Position numbers and translations under genes: made by a program. From positions 1 to 64,000 of the forward strand of contig QZKR01000152.1 of assembly GCA_003598065.1 (NCBI GenBank): a stretch of DNA of 64,000 nucleotides, given 5' to 3'. The stretch comes from Myxococcales bacterium. GTDB lineage: Bacteria > Myxococcota_A > SURF-8. Positions 41,581 to 50,692 of the stretch are shown here, piece by piece. Position 1 is the stretch's first letter. The number at the start of each line of letters is the position of its first letter. The notes under the pieces were generated by a model that was given only the letters and a program-made list of their open reading frames with translations, was not told the origin of the DNA and searched no databases.

Positions 41581-43893
41581 GTGAGCGAAAAACTGGCCAA
41601 GCTGATTCTCAAGCACCGCCTCCTCTTTCTGATCGTGCTGGTTATCGCTACGGCGTTCTTCGCCTACCAGTGGAAAAACGTCCGTGTCGAAAGCCCGACG
41701 ATCGATCTTTTCCCCGCCACCCACCCCTACGTCCAGACCTTCGTGAAATACAAGGACGTCTTCGGCGGGGCGACGACGGTGCTGATCGCGCTGGAGGTGA
41801 AGGAAGGCGACATCTTCCAGACCGCTACGCTGGAGAAAGTGAAGCGGATCACGAAGGAACTGGAGCTTCTGGACGCCATCAACAACTATCAGGTGCTGTC
41901 TTTAGCCCAGCGCAAAGTGAAAGAACTGCGCGTCGATCCGATCAACGGTTTCGTGTCGCGCACCCTGATGTGGCCCGACGTGCCGCAGACGCCCGAGGAA
42001 GTCCAGGACCTGCGCGAGCGCGTTTATTCCTCGCCGCGCTACTTCGGCACGCTCGTGTCCCACGACTCGAAAGCCGCCTTGGTCGTCGCCGGTTTCTTCG
42101 AGGACAAATTCGACCCGAAGAAAACCTACGACTCCATCGAATCGATTCTCGACAAGGAACGCGACGCCAACACGGAGATCTTCACCATCGGCCGGCCGAT
42201 CATGCTGGGTTACATCCTCAGCGAGTATCCGGTGATTTTCTGGCTCTTCGGCGGTTCCGTGGTATTGATGCTGCTGGTGCTGATATTCTACTTCCGCGAT
42301 CTGCGGGGCACGTTGATTCCGCTGACCAACGCCATCCTCGCGGCCATCTGGGGCATCGGCTTCTTGGGATTGCTGGGCTACAATTTCGACCCCCTGGTGC
42401 TCGTCATACCCTTTATCATCAGCGAGCGGGCCTTATCCCATTCCGTGCAGTTCGTGGAACGTTTCCTGGAGGAATTCGAGCAGCAGAAGGACCGGCAGGT
42501 GGCCGTGACGCGGTCCTTCAAGGGGCTGCTCGTTCCCGGCCTTACCGGCATCCTCACCGATGCCGTCGGCGTGCTGCTGATTCTCTCCACGCCGATCCCG
42601 CTCTTGCAGAAGCTGGCCGTGATGGGCGGCTTCTGGGTGCTGTCGATCGTGTTGACGGACTTCGTCTTCAACCCGATCCTTCTTTCCTATCTCCCCGCGC
42701 CCCGCTGGTCCCGCAAGGCGCGGCAGGGCGTCGTCTACCATCTGCTCGCCCGTGTCGGCTCCTGGGCCTCGGGCTGGCAGCGCTGGGCGATCTTCGCCGG
42801 CACGGCGGTCGTCCTGGCGATCGGCTGGACCTTCGCCAGCGATCTCGTCATCGGCGACGTCCATCCGGGCACGCCGATGCTCTGGCCCGACTCCAAGTAC
42901 AACCAGGATACCGACCGCATCGGCAAGCGTTTCGGCAACACGGAGATCTTTTCGGTGATCGTCGAGGGCAAGGCGCGCGACTCGATCAAAAATCCCGAAG
43001 TGCTGCGCACGATGACCGCTTTCCAGCGGCACATGGAAACCCTGCCCGAAGTGGCGTCGGCCAGTTCGATCGCCGATTATCTGCCGGGCATCATCAGCAT
43101 CCTGCACGGCTCGGACCCGAAATGGGAGCTGATCCCCGACGACCCGCAGGAAGCCGGCTTTTTCCTGGAGATGATTTATTCCAACGCCGAGCCGGGCGAC
43201 CTGACGCGCTTCGTCACCATCGACAGCCAGAACGCCGCCATCACGCTCTACCTGCGCGATCACAAGGGCGAGACACTGCGGAAAGTCGTCGAAGAGGCAA
43301 AGGCGTTCATCGCCGCCAACCCGATGCAGGAAGCCCAGTTCCGTCTGGCCGGCGGCTACGGCGGGCTTCTGGCGGCGATCAACGAAGTGGTGCACATCCA
43401 CCAGGCGCAGATCACGGCCCTGGCTTTCGGCGCGATCTTCCTTTTCTGCTCGGTAGCCTACCGTTCCTTCTGGGCCGGATTGTTCTTCCTCTTGCCGATT
43501 ATCGTCTCGAACTTCCTGACCTATGCGTTGATGGGCGCGCGCCAAATCGGCCTCGACGTCAACGCCCTGCCCGTCGTCGCGCTCGGCGTAGGGCTGGGCG
43601 TGGACTACGGTCTCTACATCGTCGAACGCATCAAGAACGAATATCAACGCAGCCTTGATCTCAATCAGGCGGTTGTGGTCGGCGTCACGACGGCAGGCAA
43701 GGCGGTGACGTTCACGGCGCTGATGATGATCGCCGGCGTGTCGCTCTGGGCCACGAGCTTTTTGCGCTTCCAGGCCGACATGGGGCTATTGCTCGTGTTC
43801 TGGATGGTCGTCGCGATGCTCGGCAGCCTGCTTTTGCTCCCGGCGCTGATCGTCCTGATCAAGCCGAAGTTCGTCGTCGGCAAAGCGCGCTGA
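41581..43893 (+). CDS. MMPL/RND superfamily exporter
   Basis: A 770-residue inner-membrane transporter with twelve helices and two large periplasmic loops (residues 30-205 and 430-610). The C-terminal half has the proton-relay motif GVGLGVDYGLYIVERIKNEY; in the N-terminal half the equivalent helix reads ISERALSHSVQFVERF with no Asp-Tyr, so the two halves are not equivalent. This group is found with DUF1302/DUF1329/YCF48 and is believed to move lipids or hydrophobic metabolites. The GTG start is 3 bp after the YCF48 stop codon. A terminator follows. Confidence 0.92.
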   Translation: MSEKLAKLILKHRLLFLIVLVIATAFFAYQWKNVRVESPTIDLFPATHPYVQTFVKYKDVFGGATTVLIALEVKEGDIFQTATLEKVKRITKELELLDAINNYQVLSLAQRKVKELRVDPINGFVSRTLMWPDVPQTPEEVQDLRERVYSSPRYFGTLVSHDSKAALVVAGFFEDKFDPKKTYDSIESILDKERDANTEIFTIGRPIMLGYILSEYPVIFWLFGGSVVLMLLVLIFYFRDLRGTLIPLTNAILAAIWGIGFLGLLGYNFDPLVLVIPFIISERALSHSVQFVERFLEEFEQQKDRQVAVTRSFKGLLVPGLTGILTDAVGVLLILSTPIPLLQKLAVMGGFWVLSIVLTDFVFNPILLSYLPAPRWSRKARQGVVYHLLARVGSWASGWQRWAIFAGTAVVLAIGWTFASDLVIGDVHPGTPMLWPDSKYNQDTDRIGKRFGNTEIFSVIVEGKARDSIKNPEVLRTMTAFQRHMETLPEVASASSIADYLPGIISILHGSDPKWELIPDDPQEAGFFLEMIYSNAEPGDLTRFVTIDSQNAAITLYLRDHKGETLRKVVEEAKAFIAANPMQEAQFRLAGGYGGLLAAINEVVHIHQAQITALAFGAIFLFCSVAYRSFWAGLFFLLPIIVSNFLTYALMGARQIGLDVNALPVVALGVGLGVDYGLYIVERIKNEYQRSLDLNQAVVVGVTTAGKAVTFTALMMIAGVSLWATSFLRFQADMGLLLVFWMVVAMLGSLLLLPALIVLIKPKFVVGKAR

Positions 43894-43917
43894 GCGCCGC
43901 CGGAATACAAACCCGCG

Positions 43918-43949
43918 CGGGGCGGCTCCGGCCGCCCCGTTTCATTTTC
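43918..43949 (+). terminator. Rho-independent terminator after the MMPL operon
   Basis: A perfect 9-bp stem CGGGGCGGC/GCCGCCCCG (43918-43926 and 43931-43939) with loop TCCG, followed by TTTCATTTT. It lies 25 bp after the stop codon. Confidence 0.88.
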
Positions 43950-43968
43950 ATCGGGTTGCACCCCGCGC

Positions 43969-43998
43969 TTGACACCGGCCGCTCGCCGTTGCTACCGT
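43969..43998 (+). promoter_or_regulatory. Promoter of the M16 protease operon
   Basis: Perfect TTGACA at 43969-43974 and TACCGT at 43993-43998 with an 18-bp spacer, preceded by TG as an extended -10. The transcript would begin about 65 bp before the GTG at 44070. Confidence 0.6.
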
Positions 43999-44069
43999 AG
44001 GCGCGTCCGAATCCATAACGCCAGGGGGCCTTGAGGGCGGGCCGCGATTCTTTACAGAGGAGGCGATAC

Positions 44070-45518
44070 GTGAGGCGAGCCATAGGATTCTTTTTCGTGA
44101 TTATCCTTGCCGCGGCGCTGGCGTTCCAGGGCTGCGCGTCCAAGCCGGCCAAGCCGGGTCCCGCCGGGCCAAGCCTCGGCGCGCTCTCCGATCCCGCCGA
44201 CGGCATCCGACATTTTACTTTGCCGAATGGCCTGCAGGTCGTCGTCGTGGAACGGCCGGTCGTCCCCCTGGTGACGATCCTCGCCGCCGTCAAGAACGGC
44301 TCGATGACCGAAACGCCGGAGATCAACGGCTTAAGCCACCTTTACGAGCATATGTTTTTCAAAGGCAACGCCGAGATTCCCGACCAGAGCGCCTACCTCA
44401 AGCGCATGCGCGAACTCGGCATGTCGTTCAACGCCACGACGAGCACGGAAGCGGTGCGCTACTTCTTCACCCTGCCGAAGGAAAACCTCAAGGCCGGTCT
44501 GGCCTTCATGCGGCCGGCGCTGATGTCGCCCTTGTTCGCCGAGGAGGAATTGAATCGCGAGATCAAGACCGTCCTCGCCGAGTACGACCGCAATGAAGCA
44601 AGCCCATATTTCCATTTAAGCCAGGCCGCCAGCAAGGCGCTCTTTCCGCTTTATCCCTCGCGGAAAAACGTCATCGGCGAACGCGAAGCGATCGCCGCCG
44701 CGACGCGCGAGAAAATGCAGGCGATCCAGACGCGCTACTACGCGCCGAACAACACGCTTCTGGTCGTCGCCGGCGACGTGACCGAGGCTGAGATTCGGCC
44801 GCTGATCGAGGAGCTTTATCTCGCCTGGCCGAAGGCGGCCGATCCCTTCGACCTGCACCCCGTGCCCGTCGAACCGCCGCTGGCCGAAAATCGCGAGATT
44901 GTCGTGGAACATCCCTTCCAGAACGTGCTCTTGCAATTCGGCTGGCATGGACCCAGCGTCGATCGGGACCGCTCCGCCACCTACGCCGCCGACGTGTTTT
45001 CCTACGTCCTCGACCAGCGGACGTCGCGGTTCCAGAAACGCCTCGTCGATTCGGGCCTCCTCTTGTCGGCGAATCTCGGCTACTACACGCAGCGGCACAT
45101 CGGCCCGATCTACTTCACGGGCCTGGCTGCGCCGGAGAAAGCAAAAGCGGCCTTGGAGGCGATGCGCGCCGAAATCGATGAATTCATGAAGCCGGACTAC
45201 ATCGACGAAAGCGAGTTGGAGACGGCCAAGCTGATGCTCGCCGCCGAAAACCTTTATGGCTGGCAGAAATCGCTGTCGATCGCCAACGAATTGGGTTTCT
45301 GGTGGTGCGTGGCCGATCTCGATTACCGGCTGCGCTATATCGAGAATCTGAAACGCGTCACGCGCGACGACATCCGGAATTACGCCGAGCGCTACGTCGC
45401 CGGCAAACCTTACGTCCTGGGCGTGCTCGTTTCGCCGGAAAATCGCGCCCGCCTGGAAGAGGCCGTCCCGGATGGCGCGGCCGAGCCTGTAAAGACGGAC
45501 GAGGAGGCGGGACGATGA
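44070..45518 (+). CDS. M16 family zinc peptidase, active subunit, lipoprotein
   Basis: A 482-residue exported metallopeptidase. The signal sequence ends in FQGC, a plausible lipobox. The zinc-binding inverted motif HxxEH is intact (GLSHLYEHMFFKGN near residue 89), with the downstream Glu in REIKTVLAEYDRNE. The second domain (HPFQNVLLQFGWHGPS, then LDQRTSRFQKRLVDSGLLLS) is the inactive half that closes the chamber. The GTG at 44070 follows GAGGAGG. It overlaps the next M16 gene by 4 bp. In the family, such active and inactive proteins form a heterodimer that degrades peptides in the periplasm. Confidence 0.92.
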   Translation: MRRAIGFFFVIILAAALAFQGCASKPAKPGPAGPSLGALSDPADGIRHFTLPNGLQVVVVERPVVPLVTILAAVKNGSMTETPEINGLSHLYEHMFFKGNAEIPDQSAYLKRMRELGMSFNATTSTEAVRYFFTLPKENLKAGLAFMRPALMSPLFAEEELNREIKTVLAEYDRNEASPYFHLSQAASKALFPLYPSRKNVIGEREAIAAATREKMQAIQTRYYAPNNTLLVVAGDVTEAEIRPLIEELYLAWPKAADPFDLHPVPVEPPLAENREIVVEHPFQNVLLQFGWHGPSVDRDRSATYAADVFSYVLDQRTSRFQKRLVDSGLLLSANLGYYTQRHIGPIYFTGLAAPEKAKAALEAMRAEIDEFMKPDYIDESELETAKLMLAAENLYGWQKSLSIANELGFWWCVADLDYRLRYIENLKRVTRDDIRNYAERYVAGKPYVLGVLVSPENRARLEEAVPDGAAEPVKTDEEAGR

Positions 45519-46831
45519 AGACGCTTTTAATGTTCGTCCTGGCGCTGCTGGTTGCGATCCCGTCGGCGCGCGCCGATGAGATCGCTTACGACTTCGCGCT
45601 CTCCAACGGGATGAAAGTCATCCACGTCCCGTTGGCGGTAAACGACGTGATCGCCTTGCACCTCGTTCTGCCCGGCGCGGCGGCGCGGCAGAATGAAAGC
45701 GACGCCGGCATCGAGACGATGCTGCTGGAAGCGATGACGCGCGGCAGCGAGCGTTTTCCGAAAGACGTCATGAACCGCGAACTCGACCGCATGGGCGCCC
45801 GCATCGGCCCGCAGGTCGGCTATGATTACGCCAGCCTGCGGTTGCTGACGCTTCGGCCGTTCTTCGGGCGAAGCCTGGAGATCTTAGCCGACGCCTTTCT
45901 CCGTCCCGCCCTCGATCCAGCGGAAATCGAGCGTGTGCGCGAGCAGCAGCTGGCCGCGATCCGCGCCAAGGACGACAGTCCGGACGAGTTCATCGCCAAG
46001 ACGCTGAACGACCGCTTCTACGCCGGCCACCTGTATCATTCCGACATGGACGGCGCGCTGGAGTCCGTCGCCGCCCTGACGATCGACGATCTGCGCGCCC
46101 ATGCCGCGAAACTGGCGGCGCTCGATTCGGCGTTCATCGTCGTCGCCGGCAAGCTCGACCGCGAGGAACTCCGGCATCACCTGGAAAAATGGTTCGGCGA
46201 ACTGAAGCACGCGCCGTCGCCGGCTTACGCTCCGCCGCCGCACAAAGCCCTGCCCGGCGAACTCGTCGTCGCCGATCGGCCCTACCCCACGCATTATCTG
46301 CTCGGCAAATTTCCCGCGCCCGCGCCGCGCGACGGCGACTATCCGGCGCTGCGGCTCGGACTCAAAATTCTCTCCCAGCGGCTTTGGGAGAAAGTGCGCA
46401 CCGACCGCGGCCTGGCCTACGCCGTTTCCGGCGGACTAAGCAGCTATGCCGCCAATTTCGGCTACGTCTACATGAGCACGACGGCCACGTCCCAGGCGCT
46501 GCCCGTGATGTGGGAGGAAATCGCGCGGTTGGCGGCCGAACCCGCGCCCGACTCGGAGTTTGTGGCCGCCAAGGCTGTCTATCGCACCGAGTATTTCATG
46601 GCGCTGGAGGACATGAGCGGCCAGGCCGATTTCCTCGCCTTCGGCGAATTGTACATGGGCGACTGGCGACGCCGGAACGAGATCGCCGATAACGTTCAGG
46701 CGGCGACGGCGGAAGATGTGCGCCGAGCGATGGCGCAATGGACGCGCGACATCGCTTTTGCTGTTGTTGGCCCGGCCGATAAAATCGATCGCGCCTTTTT
46801 TGCGCCGCCAGCCGTATCACTGGAAAAATAA
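45515..46831 (+). CDS. M16 family peptidase-like protein, inactive partner
   Basis: A 438-residue exported protein with signal peptide ending SARADE. It has the M16 fold throughout, with LSNGMKVIHVPLAVNDVIALHLVLPGAAARQNE and the second-domain Arg/Tyr segment VRTDRGLAYAVSGGLSSY, but the HxxEH place reads GIETMLLEAMTRGS, so zinc cannot bind. It should be the substrate-binding partner of the preceding active subunit, with which it is translationally coupled (ATGA overlap). Its C-terminus ends 14 bp before the VWA gene. Confidence 0.92.
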   Translation: MKTLLMFVLALLVAIPSARADEIAYDFALSNGMKVIHVPLAVNDVIALHLVLPGAAARQNESDAGIETMLLEAMTRGSERFPKDVMNRELDRMGARIGPQVGYDYASLRLLTLRPFFGRSLEILADAFLRPALDPAEIERVREQQLAAIRAKDDSPDEFIAKTLNDRFYAGHLYHSDMDGALESVAALTIDDLRAHAAKLAALDSAFIVVAGKLDREELRHHLEKWFGELKHAPSPAYAPPPHKALPGELVVADRPYPTHYLLGKFPAPAPRDGDYPALRLGLKILSQRLWEKVRTDRGLAYAVSGGLSSYAANFGYVYMSTTATSQALPVMWEEIARLAAEPAPDSEFVAAKAVYRTEYFMALEDMSGQADFLAFGELYMGDWRRRNEIADNVQAATAEDVRRAMAQWTRDIAFAVVGPADKIDRAFFAPPAVSLEK

Positions 46832-46845
46832 GAAGGAGGCTCGCG

Positions 46846-48696
46846 ATGCACCATCTGATCCGCTTGTTGCTGGTGTTGGAGCAGGCCTCCAGACCTGCTC
46901 CAACATGTTTAGGGGCAGGCGTGGACGCCTGCTCCATCCGTGGGCGCCGCCTGTTCGTTCCGAAACTGCCGATACGGGCTGGTCTGGCGCTCGTCGCACT
47001 TCTGTTTATGGCTGGCCCGAGCGCCTGCGAACCCGCGCAAGCCGATTCGGACAAAGAACAGCCGAGTTGGATCGCCAAGCCTCAGACGCCGCCCCAGACC
47101 GGCGCGATTTTCACCGATTGCCGCGGACAGGCGATGCCCGAGCGCGGCATCCCCATCGGCGGCAAGATGCGGCCGATGCAGATGAGCAAGATGATGGAAG
47201 GGGAAGCGGCGATGCTGGCCGCGCCGCCCGAAGCCGCCCCGGACGAAGGGCCGCCGCCCTCCCCCGACGCGCCGCCGGCTCCCGCGCCGGACAAAAGCGA
47301 AGGGCAGTCGGTCTACCTCTCCAACGACGATTCGATGAGCCTGTCGTCGGCGCAGCGCATCGAGTACGCGATCGACAATTTCCTCCCCGTTCCGCAGTCT
47401 CATCTGCGGCCGCACGAATTCCTGAACTACTACCGTTTCGCGGGCGTCGATCCCGAGCCGGGCCGCGCGTTCGGCGTCAAGGCCGAAATGACGCCCGGCG
47501 TCCAGCGCGGCCAGACGACGCTCGCCCTGTCCGTGCGCGGCCGGACGATCGGCAAGGACCAGCGCCGGCCCGTGGCGCTCACCTTCGTCCTCGACCAGTC
47601 CGGCTCGATGTCGGCCGCCAACAAGATGACCTACCTCAAGCGCGGCATGAAGCGCGTTTACGACGAATTGAAAGCGGGTGACGTGGTGAACGTCGTCCAG
47701 TTCAACCACGCCGTCTGCACGCCGCTGGAAAATTTCGTCGTCGGCCGCGACGCCCGCGAGATTTTCGACCGCGCCGTCGATTACCTGGAGCCGGTCGGCT
47801 CGACCAACCTTCACGACGGCCTCGTGCGCGGCTACGAACTGGCCAACAAGTATTTTCAGGCCGACCGCAACAACCGCGTGCTGATGATCACCGACGCCAT
47901 GGCCAACACGGGGATCGTCGATGAGCCGTTGACCTCGACCGTGACCATGCATTACGACAAGAACAAGATCGCCTTTTCCGGCGTCGGCGTGGGGCGCGAC
48001 TTCAACGATTCGCTCCTAAACCGGCTCACCGAGCGCGGCAAGGGCGCGTATCTTTTCCTCGCCAACGAGAACGCCGTGGACCGCGTCTTCGGCGACAAGT
48101 TCGTCTCGCTCTTGGAAGTCGTGGCGCGCGACGTCCATTTCAAGCTGACCTTGCCCAAGTCGCTGACGCTGGAGACGTTTTACGGCGAAGAGGCCTCGGA
48201 GAAAAAGGAAGAGGTGCAGGCGATCCACTACTTCGCCAACTCGGCGCAGCTTTTTCTTTCCGACCTCAAGGGCGAGCCGGCGGCCGGCGACGAAATCAAG
48301 CTCGACGTCGAATACACGGACCCGCCGAGCGGCCAGCCGAAGACGGAGCATTTCGCCTGGACGGCCGGGACGATCACCCAATCCCCTTCCCGCATGATCG
48401 ACAAGGCGCGGCTGACGATGTTGTTTACGGATCTGCTGGGCGAGACCGGCCCGGCGACGTGGCCGACGTGGCCTTGCTTTGTCTATCCGTGCTATCGGCT
48501 GATGCTGCCGCCGCCTTTGCCGCGCCCGGGTGAACGGATCGACGACGAGCGCGCGGCGAAAACCTGCGCGCATTACCAGACCAAAATGGAAGAACTGGCC
48601 AAATCCCTGGCCGACGACCCCGAGGTGAAACACCTGCTCGGCCTGCGCGAGAAATACTGCGATCGTTTCGCCCGCAAGACGCCGGCCACGCCCTGA
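46846..48696 (+). CDS. VWA domain exported protein (YfbK-like) with repeat-derived N-terminus
   Basis: A 616-residue protein. The ATG has a strong AAGGAGG site, but the first 30 residues (MHHLIRLLLV then LEQASRPAPTCLGAGVDACS) are encoded by a palindromic repeat; the true export signal follows at about 36-60 (LPIRAGLALVALLFMAGP, then SAC). A Pro/Ala-rich linker leads to SAQRIEYAIDNFLPVPQ, as in YfbK proteins, and the VWA domain with the MIDAS motif FVLDQSGSMS near 250 and TNLHDGLVRGYELA. The C-terminal region resembles the DUF3520-type tail. VWA proteins bind partners through metal. It lies 14 bp after the M16 pair and may work with it. GTG at 46921 is a possible internal start that would bypass most of the insert. 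Confidence 0.88.
   Translation: MHHLIRLLLVLEQASRPAPTCLGAGVDACSIRGRRLFVPKLPIRAGLALVALLFMAGPSACEPAQADSDKEQPSWIAKPQTPPQTGAIFTDCRGQAMPERGIPIGGKMRPMQMSKMMEGEAAMLAAPPEAAPDEGPPPSPDAPPAPAPDKSEGQSVYLSNDDSMSLSSAQRIEYAIDNFLPVPQSHLRPHEFLNYYRFAGVDPEPGRAFGVKAEMTPGVQRGQTTLALSVRGRTIGKDQRRPVALTFVLDQSGSMSAANKMTYLKRGMKRVYDELKAGDVVNVVQFNHAVCTPLENFVVGRDAREIFDRAVDYLEPVGSTNLHDGLVRGYELANKYFQADRNNRVLMITDAMANTGIVDEPLTSTVTMHYDKNKIAFSGVGVGRDFNDSLLNRLTERGKGAYLFLANENAVDRVFGDKFVSLLEVVARDVHFKLTLPKSLTLETFYGEEASEKKEEVQAIHYFANSAQLFLSDLKGEPAAGDEIKLDVEYTDPPSGQPKTEHFAWTAGTITQSPSRMIDKARLTMLFTDLLGETGPATWPTWPCFVYPCYRLMLPPPLPRPGERIDDERAAKTCAHYQTKMEELAKSLADDPEVKHLLGLREKYCDRFARKTPATP
46875..46932 (+). repeat. Palindromic repeat element inside a coding sequence
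   Basis: Two hairpins in tandem: GTTGGAGCAGG/CCTGCTCCAAC (46875-46904) and GCAGGCGT/ACGCCTGC (46915-46932). The first matches the intergenic TGGAGCAGG hairpins at 5697-5721 and 5757-5784. It is read in frame within the N-terminus of the VWA protein, without a stop codon. Confidence 0.85.
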
Positions 48697-48732
48697 TCCC
48701 AAGGGGGGTCGAGGCGCGTTTGACCGCCGCAG

Positions 48733-48762
48733 TTGCGCGGACTTCGTGCAGTGTGGTAAAGT
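48733..48762 (+). promoter_or_regulatory. Promoter of the UspA-barrel-cytochrome operon
   Basis: TTGCGC at 48733-48738 and TAAAGT at 48757-48762 with an 18-bp spacer, about 80 bp before the UspA ATG. Confidence 0.5.
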
Positions 48763-48840
48763 GCCGACAGTAGGGCGGATTCGCCTCAATCGGTTTCCGC
48801 CCGATCCCGCTTCAACCGCAGCGCATGGCAGGAGGTGGCC

Positions 48841-49323
48841 ATGCTTTCCGTGGCGCGCATCCTCGTGGGGATCGACTTCTCGGAATACAGCCGGGAAGCG
48901 GCTCGCTACGCCATTTTCTTCGCCCAGAAGCTCGGCGCTTCGATGACGGTGGTCCACATCTGCGACGCCCGCGCCTACGTCGGCTCCGGGTTTGCGCCGT
49001 TCCACCTCGCCACGCTCCGACAGTACGTCTCCCAGCAGCAGGCGATCGAGGTGTCGCACTTGGAAGAGCTGAAGACGTTCGTCGAGGAGTTGCCGCACGA
49101 GAACGTGTCGATCGATTACGTCGTCTGCACCGGCGCGCCGGCCGCGGAACTGATCCGCATCGCCGCCGAGCAGAAGGCGGACCTGATTATCGTGGGCACG
49201 CACGGCCGCACGGGACTCACGGGCATGCTCATCGGCTCGACGACGGAGAAAATCGTCCGCAAGTCCAAATGTCCCGTGCTTACGATCAAGCTGTCCCAGC
49301 AGCAATTCGTCATGCCCGGCTGA
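48841..49323 (+). CDS. Universal stress protein, UspA family
   Basis: A 160-residue cytosolic protein of the UspA fold. It opens with ARILVGIDFSEYSREAARYA, and the ATP-binding loop near the C-terminus reads GTHGRTGLTGMLIGSTTEK (pattern GxxGxxxxxxxxxGS), so ATP binding is likely. It ends with the strand CPVLTIK. The ATG at 48841 is 5 bp after GGAGG. It heads an operon with the outer-membrane barrel and multihaem cytochrome genes (7-bp gap), which suggests a stress or energy-state regulator of that system. Confidence 0.93.
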   Translation: MLSVARILVGIDFSEYSREAARYAIFFAQKLGASMTVVHICDARAYVGSGFAPFHLATLRQYVSQQQAIEVSHLEELKTFVEELPHENVSIDYVVCTGAPAAELIRIAAEQKADLIIVGTHGRTGLTGMLIGSTTEKIVRKSKCPVLTIKLSQQQFVMPG

Positions 49324-49330
49324 GGCTCCC

Positions 49331-50692
49331 GTGATCCGTCTCGTCGCCTCGCTCGCCATTATTCTCGTTCTGATGTTTTCGGCGGCGGATCTTTACGCGG
49401 CGACGGTCGAACTCTGGCCGGAAACCTATTTCCAGCTCCAGCAGTACCGCGACGTTGATCGCCTGAAAGTCGATAAGACCCGTTTCACCCAGTACCTCAC
49501 CTTCAACCTCTTCGAGGAAGCGGAAGTCCCGCGTCACCGTTTCTTTGCCTCTTTTCGCATCGACGTCGATCTTGGAACCGACGCCTCGCCCGATGTCAAC
49601 CCCAATCCGCTCGCCTATCAGAGCATGGCGCTCCTGTACGCTTACTGGGAATGGCGGCGCATCGGCGACGCCGTGGACCTGACCGTCGGCCGGCAGATCG
49701 TCGCCGACGAGTTGGGAATGGCGGCGCTGGACGGCGTGCGCGTCGTCGTGCGGCGCAACTGGTACGTCGGCCTGGACCTGCACGCCGGTCTGGAAGTGAA
49801 AGGCGGGCTCAACCTGGAAGAAGACGGCTTCTATCTTCCGAATTCCGACACGTTCGAGCCCGACGGAACGATCGGCGACGATCTTACGACCGGCGCTTTC
49901 GGCGCGGCGGCGTTTCTGGACGGCGTCGAGGATACGGACCTGCGCGTTCAGTACCGCCATCTCTACTCGGGCGAAACGGACGGGCAAAAGGCCGGGGTCG
50001 TCTTCCGCCAGCGGCTGTTCGACGTCTGGGAACTCTACACGCTCGACGATTTCAACATCCTCATGGAGCGTTTCAGCCAGCTTCACTTCGGCACGGGGCT
50101 GAACTTCGGCTGGATCGCCGTCAACGTCGATCACTGGGCCTCCAACCCCGATTTCGACGGCGACTCGATCTTCAACTTCTTTCCGATCTACGCCGAAAAA
50201 GAACTCGCGCTGTCCCTCTATTTCGCGATGGACGACAAGACGCGCTTCAACTTGGGCTACTCGCGGCTGCACCAGGGCGACACCTCCATCGTCTTCGACG
50301 ACTGGGGCCATGAAGGAAACGCCTCGCACATGGCGCGCTTCAGCGCCTGGCGGCGCTTGGGAGAGTATACGGACCTGCGGCTGAACTGGTCGATGAACCG
50401 CGGCTGGGGCGGCGACACGCAGCGCTTCCTTTTGGGCGCGGGCTCCTACGTCTGGAACCGGCATATCCGGCTCGACGCCGCCTGGATGGGGACGTATTAC
50501 AGCCAGCTTCTCTATACGGACGTCCTGGAAAAACTGGCCAACACCGGCTTTTCCTGGGGCTTTTACGGCCAGAGCGAGTTCCGCCTCCACCCGGAGGTTT
50601 CGATTCTGCTTCAGGGCGAGGTATCCTCGAACCGCTACATCGAACGGCAGTTCGCCCTGTTCTCGGTGCTCGACGTGCACATGTGGTTATGA
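49331..50692 (+). CDS. Outer-membrane beta-barrel protein beside a multihaem cytochrome
   Basis: A 453-residue exported protein with signal peptide ending DLYAAT. It is made of short alternating strands rich in Tyr and Trp (VELWPETYFQLQQYRD, LRVQYRHLYSGE, RFNLGYSRLHQGD) and ends in VLDVHMWL, consistent with a barrel of roughly 16-20 strands. No named family is recognised; it is not obviously MtrB by motif (no N-terminal CxxC). Its coupling to the 13-haem cytochrome (4-bp overlap) suggests a porin sheath. The GTG at 49331 lies 7 bp after UspA, with GAGG-like spacing. Confidence 0.72.
   Translation: MIRLVASLAIILVLMFSAADLYAATVELWPETYFQLQQYRDVDRLKVDKTRFTQYLTFNLFEEAEVPRHRFFASFRIDVDLGTDASPDVNPNPLAYQSMALLYAYWEWRRIGDAVDLTVGRQIVADELGMAALDGVRVVVRRNWYVGLDLHAGLEVKGGLNLEEDGFYLPNSDTFEPDGTIGDDLTTGAFGAAAFLDGVEDTDLRVQYRHLYSGETDGQKAGVVFRQRLFDVWELYTLDDFNILMERFSQLHFGTGLNFGWIAVNVDHWASNPDFDGDSIFNFFPIYAEKELALSLYFAMDDKTRFNLGYSRLHQGDTSIVFDDWGHEGNASHMARFSAWRRLGEYTDLRLNWSMNRGWGGDTQRFLLGAGSYVWNRHIRLDAAWMGTYYSQLLYTDVLEKLANTGFSWGFYGQSEFRLHPEVSILLQGEVSSNRYIERQFALFSVLDVHMWL

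Noticed and set aside
45515-46831. Frameshift or sequencing error suspected because the second M16 protein lacks HxxEH
   Set aside because: The reading frame is intact over the whole fold and an active partner lies next to it; loss of the zinc motif is normal for the partner subunit.
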